Below, one piece after another: positions 45,390-55,247 of a stretch of 64,000 bases of DNA. The position numbers and the translations under genes are program-made. The notes beneath the pieces were generated by a model, which saw nothing but the letters and a program-made list of their open reading frames with translations, searched no databases and was not told where the DNA came from. Source of the stretch: Emiliania huxleyi CCMP1516 (Eukaryota; Haptophyta; Isochrysidales; Noelaerhabdaceae); contig NW_005202428.1 in NCBI RefSeq assembly GCF_000372725.1, positions 2,954,815-3,018,814 of the forward strand. The letters run 5' to 3'. Numbering within the stretch: the stretch's first letter is position 1; every line of letters begins with the position of its first letter.

Positions 45390-46409
45390 ATGCGTCGTTC
45401 GCGCAGGTCGCGCACATCGGCGGCTGAGTCGACATCGTCATCCCACTTGGCTGAGTCGACATCATCCGCCCAGGGTGAGGCCGCGCCTCCTTCGCCAGAT
45501 TTGGTGGCGCTGCTCGCGGCAGTGAATGGCGACGAGAGGCTCGTCGAGTCGATTGAGCGCCACCGCTTTGGTGAGAGCGCAGAGGCGCTCTGCGCCCGCT
45601 TTGCTCGTGCTCGCGCCGGCTCGCTGCCAAAGGCGCTTGCGATGCTGCGCAGGGACATGGAGCGGCGAGAGGAGCGCGGCTTTGCCGACCTTCGCGCGAT
45701 GAGCGCGGCGCAGGTGCTCTCCCTCTCACCGTCCCGCGACGGCTCCGACGGCGGGGCGTTGCGCGACCGGCTGCTTGGCGAGTGGAACCCCACCGGCCTC
45801 CTCGGCCGGGACTATGCCGGAAGGCCGGTGCTCTATCGCAACTTTTCTCGCACCCGCCTGTGGGACGTCCCGCTGCCGCTGAGCGCCCTGCTCAAGTACA
45901 ACGAGTGGGTGTCCGAGCGGCTGGCCGCGTCGATGGGCGATGTCGGCAAGTGGACGATCGTGATTGACGTCGCCAACATGGGCGCTGTGCAGTGCCTGCA
46001 CCCGACCCACCTCGCCTTTTGCAAAGGTCTCGCCAGGACGGACGCGGCCCACTATCCCGAACGGCTCGGCCGGCTGCTGCTGATCAACGCGCCAGCCGTC
46101 TTTGAAAAGTTCTGGAACGCGTTCAAGGCCGTGCTCGACCCAAACACGGTCGCCAAGATCGACATCCTCGGCAGCGGCCCCGCCGTGCAGAGGCGCCTCG
46201 CCGAGCTGATGCCGCCCGAGATCCTGCCCTTGGCCCTCGGCGGCAAGGCCACGCTGTCGCTGGCAGGGCTCGACCCCGCGCTGCCATCGCTGCCGCCGAG
46301 CGCCCCGGTGTTTGACGTGGTCGCGACCAGGTCCAGCCGCGGCTCGGGGATCGCGTGCGTCGCCGTGTACGATTGCGAGGAGGAGCCGTCGCCGCAGGCG
46401 GAGGAGTGA
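45390..46409 (+). CDS. Sec14-like CRAL-TRIO lipid-binding protein
   Basis: A single exon of 339 residues. After a Ser-rich start, a helical CRAL-TRIO N-terminal region is present (LVALLAAVNGDERLVESIER, then FARARAGSLPKALAMLRRDM). The lipid-binding lobe follows: GRPVLYRNFSRTRLWDVP, WTIVIDVANMGAVQCLHPTH, AHYPERLGRLLLINAPAVF and EKFWNAFKAVLDPNTVAKID. These are the typical HYPERL and NAP-FxxxW strings of Sec14 proteins that move phosphoinositides or other lipids between membranes. The C-terminal part has a GOLD-like or tail strand region and an acidic end. It has a start ATG with no competing upstream one. Function in lipid transfer is inferred from the family. Confidence 0.9.
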   Translation: MRRSRRSRTSAAESTSSSHLAESTSSAQGEAAPPSPDLVALLAAVNGDERLVESIERHRFGESAEALCARFARARAGSLPKALAMLRRDMERREERGFADLRAMSAAQVLSLSPSRDGSDGGALRDRLLGEWNPTGLLGRDYAGRPVLYRNFSRTRLWDVPLPLSALLKYNEWVSERLAASMGDVGKWTIVIDVANMGAVQCLHPTHLAFCKGLARTDAAHYPERLGRLLLINAPAVFEKFWNAFKAVLDPNTVAKIDILGSGPAVQRRLAELMPPEILPLALGGKATLSLAGLDPALPSLPPSAPVFDVVATRSSRGSGIACVAVYDCEEEPSPQAEE

Positions 46410-47670
46410 GCCCCTGCGCGTGTATATCTCTGTTTATCCCTTCTCCTGTGACGCCTTGACACGGTTCTTTGTTCGCGCGTGTGTGCGTGCGTGTGCCGTA
46501 TCGCGTATGGTGTATGGTGTTGGTGTGCCGTGTGCGTGCTGTGTGTCGGGCGCGTGAAAGCGAGCAAGCAAGAAAAAAACTGGAGCGTGGGTAGCGGGCC
46601 GACTACACGGTAAGGCATACGCGATACGGACCTTGCAGTAAACCTTTTCCTTCTAAGCAGGGCTACACAATGACCCCATAGTGTGTGGGTGTTTCTGGCG
46701 AGTCGTGATGAGTAGAATTAGATTAGCCAATGTTATTTTGAAGTTCATATATGAAAATACCAACTTGCCTATGTGCACGTCTCCGCGGCAGCGGCCCGGA
46801 GGCGGCCCGGCGGAGCGGTCAGAGCACTGCGCCGGCCGGCGATCGACTCTCGACTATAACACGGGCTCTATTGAATGGCCTCAAGGTGCTCTCTAGGGCT
46901 GCCCTATTCCGCTCGCCCGGCTACGTCGCTGAGCTTCGAAGGAAAAGGTTTCGCTCGGCACGGCGTCGGAGAGCAAACTTCGGCGTTCGTCCTATTTGGA
47001 ATGCTGGACGCACGTCGGCAAGTGGGCCGATGACCAGGCGGGCTGCTGCTCAGAATCTGGGCCCTCTTGGCGACCGCTCTCGCGCTCTCCATAATGGCTT
47101 TGCCCCCTCCCTCCCGCGCCGACGTTGGGCAGCCCGACCACGACAACGCCAGTGCCGCCGGCCTGCAGCTCGAGGCGCCGTTGAATGAGCACGAGAGCCG
47201 GTGCACGACGGCGGCGCGGGTGATGCAGCCCAAGGTGACGACGACGGCGGAGGGGGCGGCGGCGGAGGGGGCGGCGGCGGCAGCGGCGACGGCCGCGGGG
47301 TCGGCCCGCCCGCCTTTGCTGCTGGGCTGTGGGCATCATCACAGCTCAACGTGAAGTCAAGGCGCGGAAGCTTCAGTGGGCACTTTTCGCGTCATTTGCC
47401 ACGCATATAGCGCCGCGGACCGGTCTACCGGACCCGCCCCTGATCTTGCTCTCTTCCTCGACTCGACCTTCCGCGATCTTTCTCGACTACCTGATGCTGA
47501 GTTCCCGTAGCCCTGGGGGGTGCGCGTTCGCAGGGAAAGGGCCATAAAGTAAACACGGGTCTCCGAGGGTTGGTTCCGTGTACCGGGTTTCCCCTTAACT
47601 TCAGAACGCCCCCTCTACTCGGAGCTAGTAGACACGACACTGTACACCACGCACGTACACAGGTCCTCAC
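46410..47670. other. Intergenic region with a candidate small TIR element
   Basis: AAACCTTTTCCTTC (about 46638-46651) and its exact reverse complement GAAGGAAAAGGTTT (about 46939-46952) may bound a 315-bp MITE. CGG/GGC-rich repeats (CGGCGGAGGGGGC) lie near 47245-47300. The segment at about 47555-47660 (GGGTCTCCGAGGGTTGGTTC...) recurs at 52913-53000. No gene is supported. Confidence 0.45.
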
Positions 47671-49460
47671 TCAGCATCCCGTCCCAGGGTTCCACCGCCC
47701 GCCTTCACGGGGCTCCGGTTCTCCCTGATTCGCTCTTTTATTCGCCAGCCGAGCGTCGCCTGACGGCCGCTGTAGCCGTTTCTGATGTCTCTTCTTTGGC
47801 CGAGGTCTCGCCTCCGCTTCACCTCCGACTGGTACTGCCGCCTCCGAGAGCGTCGACTGCCCTGCTGAAGTTACCCCGGGCGAGGACGGCGGCATTGGGT
47901 CGCGTCGCTCCCCCTCCCAGGGAGGTCGGGCCCGTTCTCCCTGGCCGACGAGTCGTGCCCGCCCCCGCGGCCTCTCTATCGTTCTCGGCCCGCCCCTCCC
48001 CTCCACCGGCTCCTCCCCAAGCTCGGGGGGCCGTGGCTCCCCTTGTCGTAGATCACGGTGGTCCGGCTGCCGCCGCGACGGGTCTACCCCCGGTGGGCTC
48101 GCATGGCCCGACTCCACTCGCAGAGGCCGAGTCAGCTGCTCAGCTCGACCCTCCCCTCCCCCGACAGTTGACTCCAGGCCTCACTCGGGGCCCTCCGGTC
48201 CTGGCCTTCCGGTTCGCCGGATGGCCCGCTGTCTTCCCACGGCACCTCCCCCCCCTCGGTCCCCTCCCCCGGGTACTCCAGCCTCCGACGGGGCGGTTCC
48301 GGCCCCCCCAGGCTCCGCGCGGGTCGGTGCGGTGACGACCACGTCGGCGGCGGGGGCGGAGGCGGCGGAGGGGGGGGGTGGGTACGGTGGCGGTACCGGC
48401 GGTCGCATCGCTCGGTACGGGGCCTCAGAGGCGGCCCCTCGACCCAGCGGCCGCTCCAGCGGTGGGGGCGGAGGCGGTGGTGGGGGGGGCGGGTATGGTG
48501 GCGGTGCTGGCGGCCGCAACGCCTGGCGCGGGGCCTCGGGGGCGGCCCCCTGCCCCTGCGGTCGTTTCAGACGCGGTTCCACACGTCGGCCGTCTACCAC
48601 ACTCGGGGGGGGGGGGCTAGTCCTTGTCTCCCCTCGAGAAGGGAAGGGGCCAGGGCCCGGATTTGCCGACGGCCCCGCCTCTCCCTCCCCCCGCTCCGCA
48701 CCAGGCCGTAGACTGCGCAGCAGCCGCGCCGCCTCCCCCCTCACCCGGCCCCCCTCGATTCGGTCCCGCACCGACCGGATATCAAAGGCCGAGTTGTGTT
48801 CGGACAGCGGGCCCGCCGATGCCACACGCCTCTTCACACAGCAGGCGTACGCCTTCATCGCCTGCCTCCCCGACGGCGTCGGTCCCGGTGCAATGTCGTT
48901 GACGAGGTAGTCCTCCCCCCCCCCCCGGAAAACCTGTCCAAGAAGGTCTGTCGAGCCAACTAGTCGTTTAGCCAGGCCCCACACCTCCCGTGCCTGTACT
49001 GGCCTGAGCACGCCGGTGCTGGCCGCGAACGGCAGACCGATCGCCCTAAGTTCTGCCAGGATCGCCCTCTCGCCCGCCACCGCGGTCTCTTGATCCATCT
49101 CGGCTTCTCGGATCGCCTTCTCCCGTTGTCTTGCTCTGTCTGCTGCCGGCACGAACCTCACCGGGCTGCCTCGTGCCCTTCCTGGCAAGATCCGCGTCGG
49201 GGGAGGCCGACCCCCAGGTTCAGCCCGGCTCGGGGTGCGCTCGCCCGTTGCGACGGTTGCCCCCCCCTCGCCGCCGACCCGTCTCCTTGACCTTGTCTCC
49301 TCTTCTCACCGACCACAGGGGCCGCGCAGCCGAAACACACAAACACCCCCTGTCCCTGCATGGCGTGGCACAGGCGCGTCTTCATCCCCTCCTCCGCTTC
49401 CCCTTCCACCCGCTCAGAGATCCGTTCAAGGATGGCGCTAACCACACCCCTTCAGCCACT
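47671..49460 (-). pseudogene. Retroelement ORF1-like remnant
   Basis: Minus-strand frames 49188-48181 and 48117-47671, with a further frame upstream to about 49445, encode a hydrophilic protein. The central part is plausible and folded (AILAELRAIGLPFAASTGVL, EVWGLAKRLVGSTDLLGQVF, MKAYACCVKRRVASAGP). It is followed by Pro/Gly-rich repeats (PPAPPPYPPPPP twice) and a basic tail. The upstream frame has a CFGC pair in VFVCFGCAAP. Frame changes suggest decay. Its position next to the LINE tail at 49546-49740, on the same strand, suggests it was the first open frame of a retrotransposon; this is an inference. Confidence 0.4.
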
Positions 49461-49545
49461 TTCGTAGCCGCAGGTCCGTCCTCCGGCTTCACGTGGAACA
49501 GTGTGCGAACTTTATTGCCGCACCCAAGACCGGCTAAAGGCTAAA

Positions 49546-49740
49546 TTCTTTTCCGCAGTGGTGTACCTGTGTTAGTGCCAGTGCGCGCCAGTCCCGTGCC
49601 CAGTGTAAAGAAAGAAAGAAAGAAAACACACAACCCAAGGGAGGGATGGGAGAACGGCACGCCGCCACCACACAGGGATTTTAAGGAGAGGAGAGTGTGA
49701 TGCGCTAGCCGTCGCCCACCCTGGGAAGTCTGCCTCTTCG
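49546..49740 (-). mobile_element. LINE 3' tail fragment in the HisA 5' region
   Basis: Reverse complement of the sequence at about 58920-59110 (GACGGCTAGCGCATCACACC ... CGGCGTGCCGTCCTCCC). It is therefore another tail of the family at 58310-59400. It lies between two copies of TAAA(A)TTCTTTTCCG, at 49542-49555 and 49783-49796, which could be a target-site duplication. Confidence 0.7.
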
Positions 49741-49782
49741 TATCTCTTTTCCCCTGCGCAGTGTTTTCGGAGGTGCAAAACG

Positions 49783-49796
49783 GTAAAATTCTTTTC
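49783..49796 (+). promoter_or_regulatory. Candidate core promoter motif TAAAATTCTTTTCC
   Basis: TAAAATTCTTTTCC ends 30 bp before the HisA ATG. Related sequences precede the ARM/HEAT gene (57722-57738, minus) and the methyltransferase-like gene (60582-60597, minus) at 41 and 29 bp. It may alternatively be part of a retroelement target duplication. Confidence 0.4.
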
Positions 49797-49825
49797 CGTT
49801 GGGCAGTGCTACTCGTGTGATCGCG

Positions 49826-50608
49826 ATGACACGATTTCGGCCCTGCATCGATCTCCACGCGGGCGTCGTCAAGCAGATTGTCGGCTCGACGCTGTCGGAC
49901 GACCCGGACCGGCCGCCGGTCGAGAACTTCGTCGCGAAGCGCTCGCCCGCGGAGTTTGCGGCGCTCTACGCGCAGGCGCAGCTCGAGGGCGGCCACGTCA
50001 TCATGCTAGGGCCCGGCAACGAGGCGTCGGCGCTCGCCGCGCTCGCCGCGTACCCGGGCGGCCTGCAGATTGGCGGCGGCATCAACCCGCAGAACGCGAC
50101 TCGCTACCTCGACGCTGGCGCGTCGCACGTCATCGTGACGTCGTACGTCTTTCGCGACGGCAGGCTGGACGAGGAGCGGCTCGCAGAGATGGTGAAGGCC
50201 GTGGGGCCGCGCCGCCTCGTGCTCGATCTCTCGTGTCGCCGGCGTGCGCCCGGGGGGCCCTTCTACGTCGTCACCGACCGATGGCAGAAGTTCACCGACC
50301 TGACGGTGGACGGCACGACTCTGCGGCGGCTGGCCGCGAGCTGCGCCGAGTTTTTGGTGCACGCCGTCGACGTCGAGGGGAAGCAGTCGGGCGTCGAGCG
50401 AGAGCTGGTCGAGGTCCTCGGCCGCGAATCGCCCCTCCCCGTGACGTACGCGGGCGGCGCTCGCTCGCTCGAGGACCTCGACCTCGTGGCGCAGCTGTCC
50501 TGCGGGCGGGTCGACGTCACCGTGGGCTCGGCGCTCGACATCTTTGGCGGGGGCTTGTCGTTTGACGCCACGGTGGCGTGGGACGGGAGGCAGCGTGCGG
50601 CGGCGTAG
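49826..50608 (+). CDS. HIS6: Phosphoribosyl-formimino-AICAR-phosphate isomerase (HisA/HIS6)
   Basis: Histidine biosynthesis enzyme (EC 5.3.1.16), a TIM barrel that isomerises ProFAR to PRFAR. A single exon of 260 residues starts MTRFRPCIDLHAGVVKQIVG; the catalytic-type Asp in the PCIDLH strand is present. Later barrel strands: HVIMLGPGNEASA, LQIGGGINPQNATRYLDAGA with phosphate-binding GGGIN, HVIVTSYVF, RLVLDLSCRR, TDLTVDG-type loop and TYAGGARSLEDL, the second phosphate-binding site. The eukaryotic type (FRPCIDLH, VTSYVF) is clear, and the length is as expected for fungal/plant HIS6. The organism therefore makes histidine. No plastid leader is evident; the upstream open frame lacks an ATG. 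Confidence 0.93.
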   Translation: MTRFRPCIDLHAGVVKQIVGSTLSDDPDRPPVENFVAKRSPAEFAALYAQAQLEGGHVIMLGPGNEASALAALAAYPGGLQIGGGINPQNATRYLDAGASHVIVTSYVFRDGRLDEERLAEMVKAVGPRRLVLDLSCRRRAPGGPFYVVTDRWQKFTDLTVDGTTLRRLAASCAEFLVHAVDVEGKQSGVERELVEVLGRESPLPVTYAGGARSLEDLDLVAQLSCGRVDVTVGSALDIFGGGLSFDATVAWDGRQRAAA

Positions 50609-51229
50609 CGCGCCGTCGCCCTCCCTCTGATCGCGGCATGTGAGAGAAAGATGAACAAGGGGGGGCTCCCTCCGGAAACTCCGCTCTTTCGGGACGCTCT
50701 TTTTCAAGAAGAAAAAACTCGGGGTTCCCGGGGTGGAACCCATGTTTGTATCCCTTGGGTCAAATGTTCATGCCGGAGAGGACAAAGGGTTTCCCCCCCC
50801 CCCGGGGAAATTTGCCCCCGCCCCCCCCCCCCCCCCCGCGCCCGGCCGGCCCCCGCCGGGCCCGCTCGCGGTCTCGCGCGTCTTCCGCTCTCGCGCGCGC
50901 GACTCGAGGCTGCGAAACCGAAAGTTTATTATTGTCACGACTGCGGTGTGCCCGAGGGACGAGCCACACAGGGCACTGGAATGGCCGAGGCGCGCGCACA
51001 CACGGGACTACACCGACCCGACGGCACGTCGGCGGGGCGTGCCGCGGGGGGGCGCCTGTGAGAGCGACCGAGAAGCGGGCGACGTACCAAGAAGCGCAAT
51101 CCGGGGCGGCTCGCCCGTTCGGGCTGAGCGAATCGACCGAAACACACACACACAGAAGAGAGCGAGTGGGCGGCGGGGGCCGCCCTCACAAGCCGCAAGT
51201 TGGCCGCAGGGCGCAGCCAGGGTGGAAGC
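50609..51229. other. Convergent intergenic region
   Basis: 3' flanks of HisA and SDHD. C homopolymer runs lie at about 50791-50803 and 50821-50837. No gene is seen. Confidence 0.55.
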
Positions 51230-51860
51230 TCACGTCGACTTGCGCCAGAGCCGCTTGACCGTGCCTGTGATGCCCTCGCCCGTCAGGTTGAGGCGGAGGA
51301 AGCCGAGCAGAGTCACGCCCGTCAGGCCGAGCATCGCGACGCGGCTCGGCCCCTTCGCGCCCTTGCCGAGGAACTTTTCGGCGTAGTCGGCGATGACGCA
51401 GTTCATGGCGAAGTGGGCGTGCAGCGGGAAGGCGACGCCGAGGGCGAGGTCCACCTGCGAAGGGACCGGGGGCGCTGGGCGCGCGCCACTCGAGGCTCGA
51501 GCGGCCGCCGCACGCAGAGGCCCACGCCGGCATCGCGAGCAGCGAGGGAGAGACGGCAAAGGCGACTGGCGTGAGGCCGAGCAGCGCCCAGTTGAGCTTG
51601 TGGTACTGCGCCATGAGCGGGCCGGACGTGTCTGGCGCGAGCACATCTTGCGCCGGCTTGGCTGCGGGCAACGAGGGCGCCGCGCGGGGTGAGGGTGCTC
51701 TTGAGGCGCGGGGAGGGGGGGAGGGGAGCGCGGAGAGAACGGGAGGGGAGGAATGGAGGGCAGGGGGTACGCGAGGCCGGACGGAATGGCGGGCGGGACT
51801 CGCACCCGCGCGGAAGCCTCGCGACAGCCGCGGAGCGACAAGGGCGGCCCTGGAGAGCAT
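51230..51860 (-). CDS. SDHD: Succinate dehydrogenase membrane anchor subunit D (CybS)
   Basis: Mitochondrial inner-membrane anchor of complex II. Three exons (51860-51818, 51661-51528, 51454-51230) total 402 nt and encode 133 residues. A basic, Arg-rich mitochondrial presequence (MLSRAALVAPRLSR) is followed by KLNWALLGLTPVAFAVSP, the first helix, then ALGVAFPLHAHFAMNCVIAD with the heme-ligand-type His and the IADYAEKF segment matching the HxHWGxxxVxxDY region of SDHD. A third helix, VAMLGLTGVTLLGFLRLNL, ends the protein. Donors are GC at both introns (CGAG|GCTTCC and CCG|GCGTGG). Only the small anchor is here; other SDH subunits would be elsewhere. Confidence 0.82.
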
Positions 51861-53508
51861 TGATGATCGGGGCACGACGGACTGCCTCGCTCGGCGTCGG
51901 TGTTTGAAGGGTATTTCTTTTTCTCTCTTTTTTTCTAGAGTGATCTGAGCTGAAAACGGCGCCTCAACCAACGGTATGGCGGGTGGAGTGCTCTCTACTG
52001 CCGCGGCGCCCCTGTCGGTTCGGAGGCGACCGGCTGCTCTCGCGGCGCCGAGGCGTGCCGCTTTGGTCATGTCACGGGCGCTGCGAGGTGTCTCTTGGCA
52101 TGTCGGCGCTTGGCATGGACGCCAGGAAGCTCGCCTTCCTTGCCTGCGGCCGCGGGCGTGCGGGTGGGCACGCCAGGCTCGGCGACGCTCCGCGCGGGTC
52201 TTCGTACTTCGAGCTCGCGACCCGCGACGAGCCAGCATGGCTCGTCGCTCGACGGGAGCCTGCCCAGCATGCTCTCGGCACTCTGTACAGCCTCGACAAG
52301 GGGGCAACGTGTCGACCTCTCTCTCTGGTGCACCACGGGCCGCGACGGCCTGCTAGCAGCTGGCGCGAGGAGGCAGTGTGCCGGCAGCCCGGCACAGTCG
52401 AGCCGGAGCATCGGGTTCTTGATGCTTGTGGGGGTCAAGTTTGACCTTATGTGGCATAATATGCAACAATAAGGCTATGCTATCTCCCGGCTTTTTGAGA
52501 TATGATCCCTCAAAGTCGAATTATGGTCGAGCACTTGAGCACTGGATAGGGTCGATTCCGCATGGCACGGGACCCCTCGATCGTCTCGCCCTCCCTCACT
52601 GGTGTGTTCATTGGGGGGGGGCATAACAAACACGGTGCAGGATCGAGGTGCACGCTGCCGAAGCAGTGTCGTCCCCCCTCTCCCCGACGGCGATGGCGGT
52701 GTGACCGATTACTAGTGACCATAGTACCGTCTGTCTTGTTTGCGTTTCTTCCAACGAATACGACTTTAAAGTCTCGACAATCACTAAGCTGCTTATGTGG
52801 CACCGCAGAGGCTCCCTTGGGGATGCCTGAGGCCACCCCAACCAGTCACCAAGCCTTGCGTGGACGAATTCAAACCTACTTTTATGGTTTACCCACACTA
52901 AGCGAGTAAACGCGGGTCTCCGAGAGGGCTCCGTGTACCGGGTTTCCCTACTCGGAGCTAGTGGACACGGACGCGACACCACACGTCACGTACACGTACA
53001 CGACTGCCTAATGCGTTCTGCTCTCCTTCCTTTTGCTTTTCGCTTTTGTCACCGACTGGCGCGCGCGCTCTCTCTCTCTCTTGCTTGTTGCGTGTGAGTG
53101 TGTGTGAAGAATAGCTCCGCCGTTCATGGAGGCACCGATGCGAGTCGACTGGTGTGTGTCGTCGTGGTTTCGTATCAAGAATAACTCACTCAACACTCAC
53201 GCACTCACTCACTCACTTGTTGCGTCCTACTGCTTTCAGAACCTTCCTTTTACCTAGACGCCGGCCGCCACGAGGCAGGCTCCACGCCTGTGCAACTCTC
53301 GGCGTTCCAAACGATGAGAGGTTGGGGTGCGAGCCCTGGAGACCCCAAGGGCCGAAGGCGGAAGGGAGGAGACTCGCCGGGTACCCGGTTACACACCGGG
53401 TGGCAGCGGCTGGGCCCCCAGCCAAGAGCAATGATGCCCGGGCAGCCAACCCAGCCACGCCGCGCGGGCAGCCCCTCGCCCACCCGCGCCGGTGTGCCGC
53501 GGACGAGC
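51861..53508. other. Intergenic region with dispersed repeats
   Basis: Divergent region between SDHD and the TM2/J gene. Family R2 recurs at about 52590-52712 (see 21345-21545). A segment at about 52910-53000 (CGCGGGTCTCCGAGAGGGCT ... ACACGTCACGTACACG) recurs at 47555-47660. No gene is supported in the rest. Confidence 0.5.
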
Positions 53509-54885
53509 ATGTCCGAGCGCATCCTCGCCGCGGAACAGCGGCTCGAGGCGCTCGACCGGGAGCGCGAGGTCGCCGCCGCCGACCTCACCGCGCTCCGGGA
53601 GCGGGCCGCCGCGCCGGCCACTGAGCGGCGCTTGCGGACGGCCTACGCGCTGTGGCTCTGCTGCCCCTTCTACCCCGCGTACGCGCTCTATCTCGGCCGC
53701 GACCTGCACGCGTGCCTCTACACGCTCACCCTCGGCGGCTTTGGCGTCGGCTGGCTGGTCGACGGCGCCTGCCTGCCGTGGTATGTTGCCGACTACAACG
53801 AGCCGCTCGGCTACCTCATGCGCGCGCAGCGGCGAGCGGCGGCGCGGCTCTTCGCGTGGCGCACGCTTCTCCTCCCGGCGCGCTGGCTCCTCGTCTCGGC
53901 AAGCTGCTCCCTCGCGGCGGCCCTCGCGGCGGCGGCGCTGCCGGTGAAGCGGCTCGAGGCGGCGGTGGGAGCCGAGCGCGCGGCGGTGGCGCGGCTCGTC
54001 GCGGGGCTGCTCGGCGCCACGGTTGGTGCCACCTGCGCCTGCCGCTGCGTCGCCGCCGTCCGCACGCGGGCGAGGCCGCAGAGGGCTCTGTTTTGGGGCG
54101 CGCTGCTGCTCTCGCTCGTGCTCGCGTCGGAGGAGGCGCGGGACAAGGTTGCGGAGGAGGGGGTGGCGCCCTCGCTCGCGGCGGTCTCGCTCTCCGTGGC
54201 GGTGGCGGCGATGGGCGGCGCCGCCTTCGACCCGTCGCTCTCTCCCTCGAGGGGCGGCCCGGCCGGGCTGGCGGCGCGGCTGCTGCTGCAGCTCGGCGGC
54301 GTGGGCGGCGTGGCGGCGGTGGCCGCCCTCTCCTTCCACCTCAACGGCGACGAGTGGCTGGGCAAGGACGGGCGCAAGAAGCTGCGCGAGGCTGGGGCGC
54401 AGCTCCACACGCTGTACGAGCAGCTCCGCGCGCGCTCCCTCGCCGACCACTGGGCGAGATCTAGCCGAGACGCGGCCGAGATCTTCCGAGATGCGGCCGA
54501 GATCTTCGCGCTCCCTCGCCGATCGGCGTCTGTGAGAGCGGCGGCGCGGCCCCAGAGGCACGCCCAGGGCGCCTCCCCGACACGTGCCCGCAGGCCGACC
54601 TGCGCGAGTTGCTGCGCGACCCAGGCGATGGCGCCGCGACGCCGCTCGGCCTCGCGACGTTTCCTTGACGTGTCCCGGACGCGTGTGCCAGGCGACGACG
54701 CCGCGACGCTGCTCGGCGTGGCGCGCGACGCTTCGCCCGCTGAGATCAAACAGGCGCACCGGCGACTCGCGCGGCTGCACCACCCGGACAAGCAGCAGGA
54801 CGCGAGCCGCGAGGAGAAGGAGGAGGCGGAGCGGATGATGAGCCGGCTGAACGCCGCAAAGGACACGCTGCTGGGCGAGTCGTGA
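53509..54885 (+). CDS. TM2-domain J-protein similar to DNAJC22
   Basis: Membrane Hsp40 with a C-terminal J domain. Exons 53509-54453, 54594-54624 and 54692-54885 give 389 residues. After a coiled-coil start (ERILAAEQRLEALDRERE), the TM2 region is clear: YALWLCCPFYPAYALYLGRD, LYTLTLGGFGVGWLVDGACL, LPWYVADYNE. Further helices follow (RWLLVSASCSLAAALAAAA; LVAGLLGATVGATCAC; GALLLSLVLASEE). The C-terminal J domain has DAATLLGVARDASPAEIKQA and the HPD motif (LARLHHPDKQQ), then RMMSRLNAAKDTLL. Two introns begin with GC; intron 2 is an exact-period tandem duplication. J-domain binding to Hsp70 is expected; the cell location is a membrane of unknown type. Confidence 0.85.
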   Translation: MSERILAAEQRLEALDREREVAAADLTALRERAAAPATERRLRTAYALWLCCPFYPAYALYLGRDLHACLYTLTLGGFGVGWLVDGACLPWYVADYNEPLGYLMRAQRRAAARLFAWRTLLLPARWLLVSASCSLAAALAAAALPVKRLEAAVGAERAAVARLVAGLLGATVGATCACRCVAAVRTRARPQRALFWGALLLSLVLASEEARDKVAEEGVAPSLAAVSLSVAVAAMGGAAFDPSLSPSRGGPAGLAARLLLQLGGVGGVAAVAALSFHLNGDEWLGKDGRKKLREAGAQLHTLYEQLRARSLADHWARSSRDAAEIFRDAAEIFALPRRSASVRAAARPQRHAQGASPTRARRPTCASCCATQAMAPRRRSASRRFLDVSRTRVPGDDAATLLGVARDASPAEIKQAHRRLARLHHPDKQQDASREEKEEAERMMSRLNAAKDTLLGES

Positions 54886-55247
54886 GGCCGGCGGCCCCGT
54901 ATGGCCGCGGGGGCTCCGCCACGCGGGATCGGTGTACAGGGGGGAGGGCGCCACGCGCGACGCGGGATCGGTGTACATGGGGGGAGGGCGGGGTCCGGAG
55001 AGAGACTGGACATTGCTCAACATTGGAGTTGCTTTCGCACCGCGGGCTCGAGGAGCTGCGAGGGAGATGATGTGCGCGGGGCATGTGTGCGGGGTCCCTC
55101 GCAGGATGGGTCGTTTCGTATTCGAGCTTTGACTCGAAAGCTACACAAGCATGCACACAGAAGCACAACGTCACAAAACTCTCGCAGACCAGTCGCAGAC
55201 AAGAGACAGTGCAGACAGCATCAGCAACGGATCTCAAAGAGTCAAGT
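54886..55247. other. Convergent intergenic region with a short tandem duplication
   Basis: GCGGGATCGGTGTACA(G/T)GGGG occurs twice near 54925 and 54964. No gene is seen. Confidence 0.5.

Noticed and set aside
47200-49300. Plus-strand Gly/Ser-rich proteins opposite the ORF1-like frames
   Set aside because: They are antisense shadows of the minus-strand Pro-rich repeats and lack domains.
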